Origin: Nonomuraea gerenzanensis
GTDB lineage: Bacteria; Actinomycetota; Actinomycetes; Streptosporangiales; Streptosporangiaceae
Reading direction: 5' to 3'
Assembly: GCF_020215645.1 (NCBI RefSeq)
Contig: NZ_CP084058.1
Coordinates: 4,464,001-4,528,000 of the forward strand
DNA: 64,000 nucleotides
The notes under the pieces are model-generated. The model was not told the DNA's origin. It saw only the letters and a list, made by a program, of their open reading frames with translations, and made no database searches. Positions 33,154-39,391 of this stretch are shown piece after piece; positions within the stretch are counted from its first letter, which is position 1; each line of letters starts with the position of its first letter. Position numbers and translations under genes: made by a program.

Positions 33154-35180
33154 ACCGCACAGAAGGCCGCGTCAAGGTCACCGGGCTGGCGACGTACGCG
33201 GCCGAGTACCCGGTCGAGAACGTCGCCTACGCCTTCGCCGTGCAGGCGCAGATCGCCAAGGGCCGGGTCAGGCGGGTGGACGCCGCTCCCGCGCTGGAGC
33301 TGCCGGGCGTGCTGGCCGTGCTGTCCTGCGAGGCCGCGCCCCGCCTGGCGGAGGACGCCGATCCGGAGCTGGCGTTGTTCCAGAGCCGCGAGGTGGCCTA
33401 CCGCGGCCAGATCGTCGCCGCCGTCGTGGCCGACAGCCACGAGATCGCCCGCGACGCCGCCGCTCACGTGCGCGTGGAGTACGACGCCGACGACCACGAC
33501 GTGCGGCTGAGCAGCGACCACCCCGGCCTCTACCAGCCCGAGGTGGTCAACCCGAACTTCCCGTCCGACACTGAGAAGGGCGACGTGGAGGCGGGGCTGT
33601 CGGCCGCCGCGACCACCGTGGACGTCACCTACGAGACGCCCGTCCTGCACAACAACCCGATGGAGCCGCACGCGGCGCTGGCCTGCTGGGACACCGAGGG
33701 CCGGCTGCTGGTCTACGACACCGCGCAGGGCACCAGCGGCAGCCGCGCCCTCATCGCCGGGACGCTGGGCCTGCCGGAGGAGCAGGTGCGCGTGGTGTCC
33801 AGGCACGTCGGCGGCGGGTTCGGGTCCAAGGGCACGACCAGGCCGCAGGCGATCCTGGCCGCGCTGGCCTCCCGCATGGTGGGCCGCCCGGTCAAGATCG
33901 CGCTGACCCGGCAGCAGATGTTCGACGTCACCGGCTACCGCACGCCGACGATCCAGCGGCTGCGGCTCGGGGCGGACGCCGAGGGCCGGCTCACGGCGGT
34001 GGAGCACCTGGCGTACGAGCAGAGCTCCACGCTGGTCGAGTTCGCCGAGCAGACCACGGTCCCGACCCGGGTCATGTACGGCACGCCCGCGCTGCGCACC
34101 GGGCACCGGCTGGTCCGGCTGGACGTGGCCACCCCGTCGTGGATGCGCGCCCCGGGGGAGTGCCCCGGCATGTACGCGCTGGAGTCGGCGATGGACGAGC
34201 TGGCCTGCGCGGCCGGCCTGGACCCGGTCGAGCTGCGCATCCGCAACGACCCGGAGACCGAGCCGGACAGCGGCCTGCCGTTCAGCTCCCGCAACCTGGT
34301 GGGCTGCCTGCGCGAGGGCGCCCACCGGTTCGGCTGGGAGCACCGCGACCCGCGTCCCGGCATCAGGCGCGAGGGGGAGTGGCTGATCGGCACCGGCGTG
34401 GCGTCCTCGACGTACCCGGCCAGGAGGTCGCCGTGCAAGGCCGTGGCCACGATGCGCGACGGCGACGTGCTGATCCAGGTGGCCGCCGCCGACATCGGCA
34501 CCGGCGCCCGCACGGTGCTCAGGAAGATCGCGGCCGGCACGCTCGGCATGGACCCGGAGCGGGTGCACGTGGAGCTGGGCGACAGCGACCTGCCCCAGGC
34601 GCCGGTGGCCGGCGGCTCCATGGGCACCGCCTCCTGGGGCACGGCCGTCGTACGGGCCTGCGAGGACCTGCGGCGGGACGGCAAGGAGGGCCGCGCCGAC
34701 ACCACCGACGAGGTCAAGGCGGACGCCGAGCTGGCCAGGCACGCCTTCGGCGCCCAGTTCGCCGAGGTCCGGGTGAGCGCGGTGACCGGCGAGATCCGTG
34801 TGTCGCGGCTGCTCGGCGTGTTCGCCGCCGGGCACATCGTGGACGCCACGCTGGCACGCTCGCAGTTCCTCGGCGGCATGACGATGGGCATGGGCATGGC
34901 GCTGATGGAGGAGACGGTCACCGACGAGGAGTTCGGCGGCTTCCTGCACCGGGACCTGGCGCAGTACCACGTCCCGGCCTGCGCCGACGCCCAGCACGTG
35001 GAGGCGTACTGGCTGGAGGAGCAGGACGGCGAGCTCAACCCGATGGGCAGCAAGGGCATCGGCGAGATCGGCATCGTGGGCACGGCGGCGGCCATCGGCA
35101 ACGCCGTCCACCACGCCACGGGGCACCGCTTCCGCGAGCTGCCCATCACCCCGGCGAAGATCCTCATGGCCAGGTTTTAG
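33150..35180 (+). CDS. Molybdenum hydroxylase large subunit, molybdopterin-binding (YagR-like)
   Basis: The 676-aa catalytic subunit has the aldehyde oxidase/xanthine dehydrogenase a/b hammerhead domain at the N-terminus (about residues 5-105). The Moco domains follow: HNNPMEPHAALACW (about 168-181), RHVGGGFGSKG (near 217-227), MRAPGE (near 331) and GGSMGTASWG. Near the C-terminus, GSKGIGEIGIVG holds the expected catalytic Glu. Substrates in this subgroup are aldehydes. Only the three structural genes are present; a XdhC-type maturation factor or MocA-like enzyme must come from elsewhere. The length is slightly under the usual 730 aa. Confidence 0.85.
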   Translation: MNRTEGRVKVTGLATYAAEYPVENVAYAFAVQAQIAKGRVRRVDAAPALELPGVLAVLSCEAAPRLAEDADPELALFQSREVAYRGQIVAAVVADSHEIARDAAAHVRVEYDADDHDVRLSSDHPGLYQPEVVNPNFPSDTEKGDVEAGLSAAATTVDVTYETPVLHNNPMEPHAALACWDTEGRLLVYDTAQGTSGSRALIAGTLGLPEEQVRVVSRHVGGGFGSKGTTRPQAILAALASRMVGRPVKIALTRQQMFDVTGYRTPTIQRLRLGADAEGRLTAVEHLAYEQSSTLVEFAEQTTVPTRVMYGTPALRTGHRLVRLDVATPSWMRAPGECPGMYALESAMDELACAAGLDPVELRIRNDPETEPDSGLPFSSRNLVGCLREGAHRFGWEHRDPRPGIRREGEWLIGTGVASSTYPARRSPCKAVATMRDGDVLIQVAAADIGTGARTVLRKIAAGTLGMDPERVHVELGDSDLPQAPVAGGSMGTASWGTAVVRACEDLRRDGKEGRADTTDEVKADAELARHAFGAQFAEVRVSAVTGEIRVSRLLGVFAAGHIVDATLARSQFLGGMTMGMGMALMEETVTDEEFGGFLHRDLAQYHVPACADAQHVEAYWLEEQDGELNPMGSKGIGEIGIVGTAAAIGNAVHHATGHRFRELPITPAKILMARF

Positions 35181-35231
35181 CCGCGCTTTGCATGGAAGAA
35201 GAACTCTCTCGTTCCAATGGCGGGAGGCGGC

Positions 35232-35756
35232 GTGAAAAGCGAGATGGCGCAGCAGCGCAACGAGTCGGAGCAGGAGCGTGCGGATCGCAACTTCGTCGAG
35301 TTGCTGCAGGGCGCGCGTGTCGCGGTCACCGGGGTGCAGGTGCTGTTCGCGTTCCTGCTCACGGTGCCCTTCTCCTCCGGGTTCTCCCGGCTGGACCAGA
35401 CGGACCGGTGGTTGTACTACGCGGCGCTGGTCAGCGCCGCCGTCGCCTCCATCTGCTACATCGCGCCGACGGCGCAGCACCGCGTGCTGTTCAGGCAGGG
35501 GCGCAAGGAGACGCTGGTACGCCGCTCCAACCTGTACGGCATCCTCGGCGCCCTGGCCCTGGCCGTGTCGATGACCACGTCCACGATGTTCGTCATCGAC
35601 TACCTGTTCCAGGCGACGCTGGCCTGGATCACCGCGGGCGCGCTGGCGGCGCTGGCCATGTGGACCTGGTTCGGCCAGCCGGCCTTCACCCGTAACGGTC
35701 AGTCGTCGGAGCGGTCCTCCGGCGACGGGAACTCGGTGTCGTCGTCGGAGGACTGA
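35232..35756 (+). CDS. DUF6328-type four-TM membrane protein
   Basis: The 174-aa protein has an acidic, Gln/Glu-rich N-terminus then about four TM segments, with the family-like start ELLQGARVAVTGVQVLFAFLLTVPF and the pair DQTDRWLYYAALVSA. The C-terminus is Ser/Asp/Glu-rich. Its function is unknown. GTG 35232 is preferred because GGGAGG (35222-35227) precedes it at good spacing; ATG 35217 in the same frame is possible. The last 58 bases overlap the convergent mnhG gene. Confidence 0.7.
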   Translation: MKSEMAQQRNESEQERADRNFVELLQGARVAVTGVQVLFAFLLTVPFSSGFSRLDQTDRWLYYAALVSAAVASICYIAPTAQHRVLFRQGRKETLVRRSNLYGILGALALAVSMTTSTMFVIDYLFQATLAWITAGALAALAMWTWFGQPAFTRNGQSSERSSGDGNSVSSSED

Positions 35757-36022
35757 CGCGTGTAGGCCGCCCGCGCCACCATGTAGGCGGCCACCGACAC
35801 GGTGATCACCTGCGAGATCCCGACCAGCAGCAGCGGCCCCGCGTACGCCCAGGCGGGCCGGTGCAGCCACATCGCCAGCAGCACCAGCAGCACGCCGAGC
35901 ACCTGCGGTTTGGTACCGGCGTGCATGCGGTCCAGGGTGGTGCGGAAGCGCATCAGCCCCACCCCGGCCGACAGGGCCAGCGCCGAGCCGACCAGCAGGC
36001 AGGCGGCGACCGCCACGTTCAT
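35699..36022 (-). CDS. mnhG: Na+/H+ antiporter subunit G
   Basis: The 107-aa MnhG/MrpG subunit has three TM segments. VGLMRFRTTLDRMHAGTKPQVLGVLLVL is the family core. The frame is open far upstream, but ATG 36022 is the real start because GGGGAGA precedes it, the first TM begins immediately and the start forms ATGA with the mnhF stop. The hydrophilic, acidic C-terminus (SSDDDTEFPSPEDRSDD) is a tail beyond the usual family end. It is the last gene of the antiporter operon and overlaps the DUF6328 gene convergently by 58 bases. Confidence 0.85.
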   Translation of the reverse strand: MNVAVAACLLVGSALALSAGVGLMRFRTTLDRMHAGTKPQVLGVLLVLLAMWLHRPAWAYAGPLLLVGISQVITVSVAAYMVARAAYTRQSSDDDTEFPSPEDRSDD

Positions 36023-36279
36023 CGCGATCTCCCCGAGAAGAACCGGGCCAGCGACACCGACCCGACGAACCCCAGCAGCGACAGCACCAGCAGGATCGGC
36101 AGGTCCGAGTAGTCGTCCCTGGCCACGGCGAACGCCCCGGCCCCGCACATCGACAACGACGTGAACACATCCAGCGAGACCGCCCGGTCCAGCATCGAGG
36201 GCCCGCGCGCCAGCCGGTAGAGCGAGGCCGCCGCCCCCAGCCACAGCAGCGCGACCGTCACCAGATACACCGTCGTCAT
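36019..36279 (-). CDS. mnhF: Na+/H+ antiporter subunit F
   Basis: The 86-aa MnhF/MrpF subunit has three TM segments. RLARGPSMLDRAVSLDV (about residues 22-38) is the characteristic family loop with conserved Arg, Pro and Asp. ATG 36279 overlaps the mnhE stop as ATGA, and its stop overlaps mnhG in the same way. In Mrp complexes the F and G subunits are needed for assembly and ion transport. Confidence 0.85.
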   Translation of the reverse strand: MTTVYLVTVALLWLGAAASLYRLARGPSMLDRAVSLDVFTSLSMCGAGAFAVARDDYSDLPILLVLSLLGFVGSVSLARFFSGRSR

Positions 36280-36809
36280 CCCAGCTCCTCCCGGTCCCGC
36301 CGGGTGCCGAACGCGCGCACGATGCGCGACTCCAGCTCCGCCACGTCCGCTCGCACGGTGCCGGTCACGTCGCCGGTCAGCCCCAGGACGTGCACGACCA
36401 GCTCCTGGCGGTACGCCTCCACGACCAGCGAGCCGGGCACCGTGGACAGCGCGATCATCAGCAGCACCGTCATCGACTCGGACGACGTGCGCAGCCGCAC
36501 CCGCACGATCCGCGTCGGCGGCGGCCCGGGCAGCGCCACCCAGAGCACCACCCGCGCCGTCGAGAGCACCATGTTCCAGGCGATCCACAGCAACAGCCGG
36601 GCCAGCGCCACCGGGTGCACCCTGATGCCCGGGTCCAGGATGGGCAGCGGCAGCAGCCACGTCACGACGAGCCCGGTCAGCAGCCCGCCGAGCACGTTGC
36701 CCACCGTCAGGTCGCCCCACAACGTCACCCACACCAGCGCCAGCCAGGCCACCAGCGGCAACGGCACCCGCCGCCCCAGCACCCACGGCGCCAGCAGCTC
36801 CCGGTTCAC
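36276..36809 (-). CDS. mnhE: Na+/H+ antiporter subunit E
   Basis: The 177-aa MnhE/MrpE subunit has N-terminal TM segments (VAWLALVWVTLWG, then VGNVLGGLLTGLVVTWLL) and a cytoplasmic C-terminal domain with the conserved LTGDVTGTVRADVAELESRI. SMTVLLMIALSTVPGSLVVE is a family hallmark. It starts with GTG at 36809, overlapping as GTGA the stop of the second of two 10-aa mini-ORFs that separate it from mnhD. GAGGAGG lies just upstream. Confidence 0.85.
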   Translation of the reverse strand: MNRELLAPWVLGRRVPLPLVAWLALVWVTLWGDLTVGNVLGGLLTGLVVTWLLPLPILDPGIRVHPVALARLLLWIAWNMVLSTARVVLWVALPGPPPTRIVRVRLRTSSESMTVLLMIALSTVPGSLVVEAYRQELVVHVLGLTGDVTGTVRADVAELESRIVRAFGTRRDREELG

Positions 36810-36867
36810 GGCCGCCTCCTCGCGCCCGGCTGTCTCACGGTTGTCTCCTCGCGCCCGGCCGTCTCAC
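36806..36867 (-). repeat. Tandem 29-bp repeat forming two coupled 10-aa mini-ORFs between mnhD and mnhE
   Basis: The mnhD stop overlaps a GTG (GTGA) that opens a 10-aa mini-ORF, VRRPGARRQP (36867-36835). Its TGA overlaps the GTG of a second, VRQPGARRRP (36838-36806), whose TGA in turn overlaps the mnhE GTG. The two units are about 90 percent identical 29-bp direct repeats, each carrying its own GAGGAG ribosome-binding site 6 bases before the next start. This appears to be a tandem duplication that preserved stop-start coupling, so ribosomes could re-initiate twice before reaching mnhE. Confidence 0.6.
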
Positions 36868-38429
36868 GGCTGCCTCCCCAGAACGGCGGTGATGTACGGC
36901 TCGCGCGCCATCAGCTCGGCGGCGGCCCGCTGCGCCAGCGCCGACAGCGGCCCGGCCAGCACCGTGAACGACAGCCCCAGCGCGACCAGCGCCGCCACCG
37001 ACAGCGGCAGCGCCACCGGCAGCGTCGTGGTCGTCACGGTCGGATCCTCACCGGTGTGCTCCTCGCTCTCCACGACCTGCCCCACCCGATCGGGCCGCGG
37101 CGCCCGCCAGAACGCCTTCCCCCAGGTCTTGGCCACCGCGTACAACGTGAGCAGGCTCGTCACCAGCCCCGCCGCCACCAGCGTCACCGGCAACCACCCG
37201 CCGCGCCCCAGCCCCGCCTGCACCAGCATCAGCTTGCCCAGGAAGCCCGACATCGGCGGGATCCCCGACAGGTTCATGGCCGGGACGAAGAACAGCACGG
37301 CGATCAGCGGCGACGCCTTCATCAGCCCGCCCAGCCGCGTCACCGACGTCGTGCCGGTACGCCGCTCCACCATCCCCGTCACCAGGAACAGGCTCGTCTG
37401 CACGGTGATGTGGTGCACCACGTAGAACACCGCCCCCGCCAGCCCCGCCACCGTGGACAGCGCCACGCCGAACACCATGTACCCGATGTGGCTGACCAGC
37501 GTGAAGGAGAGCATGCGTTTCAGGTCCGTCTGCGCGACCGCGCCCAGCACCCCGGCCAGCATGGTGGCCAGCGCCACCCACATCAGCAGCGTGGACACCG
37601 GCCCCCCGGGGAACAGCAGCGCCTCCAGCCGGATGATCGAGTACACGCCGACCTTGGTGAGCAGCCCCGCGAACACCGCCGTGGCCGGGGCGGGCGCGGT
37701 GGGGTAGGAGTCGGGCAGCCACGCCGACATGGGGAAGATCGCCGCCTTGATGCCGAACGCCAGCAGCAGCGTCAGCTCCACCAGCAGCTTCACCTGGTCC
37801 GGCAGCGTGGCGAAGCGCTCGGCCAGCTGCGCCATCGACAGCGTGCCCGTGGCGGCGTAGGTGATGGCCAGCGCGATCAGGAACAACATCGACGAGGCCA
37901 GCGCCATCAGCGTGTACGTGGCTCCCGCCCTGATCCTGGCCTCCGTGCCGCCGAACGTGAGCAGCACGTACGAGCCGCTCAGCAGCAGCTCGAACGCCAC
38001 GAACAGGTTGAACAGGTCCCCCGACAGGAACGCGTCCGCCACCCCGGCCACCATCACCAGGAACGCCGGATGGAAGATCGCCATGGGCGCGTCGTGCTCC
38101 TGCTCGTCGTACGCGCTGACGACGGAGTACACCATCACGCAGAACGTCACCGCCGACGACACGACCAGCACCAGCGTCGAGAGCCGGTCCGCCACCAGGC
38201 AGATGCCGATCGGCGACGGCCAGCCGCCCAGCTCGGTCACCAGCGGCCCGCCCGAGTCGGCCGCGACCATCAGCACCACCGACACGGCCAGCGAGAGACC
38301 GAGCGTGACCAGGCTGATCACCGACTGCAGGCGCCGCAGCCGCCCGCCGATGGCCAGCTTCACCCCGGCGGCCAGCAGCGGCAGCAGCACGGGCACGCAG
38401 ACGAGGCTCTCCAGCATCGGGCGGGTCAT
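36864..38429 (-). CDS. mnhD: Na+/H+ antiporter subunit D (NuoN/MrpD-type)
   Basis: The 521-aa protein has about 14 TM segments and is homologous to complex I proton-pumping subunits. Key features are FELLLSGSYVLLTFGG (Glu in the conserved TM5 region), MSAWLPDSYPTAPAPATAVFAGLLTKVGVY (lysine of TM7/TM8) and LSGIPPMSGFLGKLMLVQAG. Together with MnhA it forms the main ion-translocating module. The start ATG 38429 is the last of six ATGs in a tandem repeat array, preceded by GGGAGAGG. The stop overlaps the next mini-ORF chain. Confidence 0.9.
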   Translation of the reverse strand: MTRPMLESLVCVPVLLPLLAAGVKLAIGGRLRRLQSVISLVTLGLSLAVSVVLMVAADSGGPLVTELGGWPSPIGICLVADRLSTLVLVVSSAVTFCVMVYSVVSAYDEQEHDAPMAIFHPAFLVMVAGVADAFLSGDLFNLFVAFELLLSGSYVLLTFGGTEARIRAGATYTLMALASSMLFLIALAITYAATGTLSMAQLAERFATLPDQVKLLVELTLLLAFGIKAAIFPMSAWLPDSYPTAPAPATAVFAGLLTKVGVYSIIRLEALLFPGGPVSTLLMWVALATMLAGVLGAVAQTDLKRMLSFTLVSHIGYMVFGVALSTVAGLAGAVFYVVHHITVQTSLFLVTGMVERRTGTTSVTRLGGLMKASPLIAVLFFVPAMNLSGIPPMSGFLGKLMLVQAGLGRGGWLPVTLVAAGLVTSLLTLYAVAKTWGKAFWRAPRPDRVGQVVESEEHTGEDPTVTTTTLPVALPLSVAALVALGLSFTVLAGPLSALAQRAAAELMAREPYITAVLGRQP

Positions 38430-38579
38430 GCGGGCCTCTCCCGCCTCGGGCCCGTCATACGGGCCTCTCCCGCCTCGGGGCTCGTCATGCGAGTCTCTCC
38501 CGCCTCGGGGCTCGTCATGCGGGTCTCTCCGGCGTCGGGCCCGTCATGCGGGGCTGCCCATGGGCGTCGGGCCGGTCAT
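38426..38579 (-). repeat. Tandem 29-30-bp array of start codons and ribosome-binding sites between mnhC and mnhD
   Basis: Six ATGs occur at 38579, 38547, 38518, 38488, 38458 and 38429 on the reverse strand, spaced 32, 29, 30, 30 and 29 bases. Each repeat unit has the core ATGACGAGCCCC and a purine-rich GGGAGAGG-type site before the next ATG. Reading frames form a chain: an 11-aa ORF (38579-38544), a 10-aa ORF (38547-38515) and a 30-aa ORF (38518-38426). The stop of each is embedded in the ATGA of the next, and the last ATGA starts mnhD. The copies are contiguous, with no spacers. Confidence 0.65.
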
Positions 38580-39391
38580 GCGTCGTCGCCCTCCAGCTCC
38601 GGGTCCTGCGCGAGGGCCTGCCGCTCCCGCTCCTCCCTGATGGCCGTGCGCATCTGCTTGCGCGCCTCCCGCTGCCGGGCCTTGAGCTTCCTGCGCAGCT
38701 CCTTCTCCCTGGCCGCCTGCCGCGCCCGCCCCAGCTCGTGCTCCTCGCGCAGCTGCTCGATCCGCTCCAGGTTCGACATGGCGCCGGGGTCCTCCCGCAG
38801 CCCCGCCTCCTCCAGGCGTTCCTGCAGCGTCTCCTCCGACAGGCCCTCGTAACGCAGCTCGCGCATCCACTGGCTCAGCTCGTCGTGCACGCGCGAGATG
38901 CGCCGCTCCAGGTCCGCCTCCTCCAGCCGCTCCCGCTCGGCCTGCTCGGCCTCCAGCCTGGCCAGCTCGGCCCGCTGCTCGATGACCAGCCGCCGGTAGG
39001 CGTCACGCCGGGCCCGTACGGCGTCGCCCAGCTCGCCGCGCCGCGAGCGCAGCCGCACCCGGCGGTCCTCGGTGTCGTCCTGGACCTCGTCGCTGCCCGT
39101 GAGCTGCCACGAGCGGTGCACCAGCGCCAGCAGGAACGCGGTCACCCCCAGGGTGATCACGATCGCGGTGAGCACCATCGCCTGCGGCAGCGGGTCGGCC
39201 GCGCCGGGGCCGTCCACGAAGGGCGGGCCGCCGCTGTCGCCGCCGGCGGTGACGATCAGCAGGTTCACCCCGTTGCCCAGCATGATGACGCCGCACAACA
39301 CGCGTACCAGGCTCCGTTCGAGCAGCAGCGTCACCCCGCAGGCGATCAGCACGCAGCAGGCGGCGAACGGCAGCACCGGGACACTGTTCAC
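38576..39391 (-). CDS. mnhC: Na+/H+ antiporter subunit C with long coiled-coil C-terminal extension
   Basis: The 271-aa MnhC/MrpC (NuoK-like) subunit has three TM segments in residues 1-100, including VLCGVIMLGNGVNLLIVTAG and PLPQAMVLTAIVITLGVTAFLLAL. Family members are usually about 110-180 aa. Here residues from about 105 to the end are highly charged with long Glu/Arg-rich, likely coiled-coil helices (ELARLEAEQAERERLEEADL, then a second block near 225-262). This cytoplasmic tail is unusual and may bind another protein or stabilise the complex. The GTG start overlaps the mnhA stop. Confidence 0.85.
   Translation of the reverse strand: MNSVPVLPFAACCVLIACGVTLLLERSLVRVLCGVIMLGNGVNLLIVTAGGDSGGPPFVDGPGAADPLPQAMVLTAIVITLGVTAFLLALVHRSWQLTGSDEVQDDTEDRRVRLRSRRGELGDAVRARRDAYRRLVIEQRAELARLEAEQAERERLEEADLERRISRVHDELSQWMRELRYEGLSEETLQERLEEAGLREDPGAMSNLERIEQLREEHELGRARQAAREKELRRKLKARQREARKQMRTAIREERERQALAQDPELEGDDA

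Noticed and set aside
38426..38579. CRISPR-like array of about 30-bp repeats
   Set aside because: The repeats are contiguous without unique spacers, units vary in length (29, 30, 32), they contain start codons and ribosome-binding sites, and no cas genes are near.
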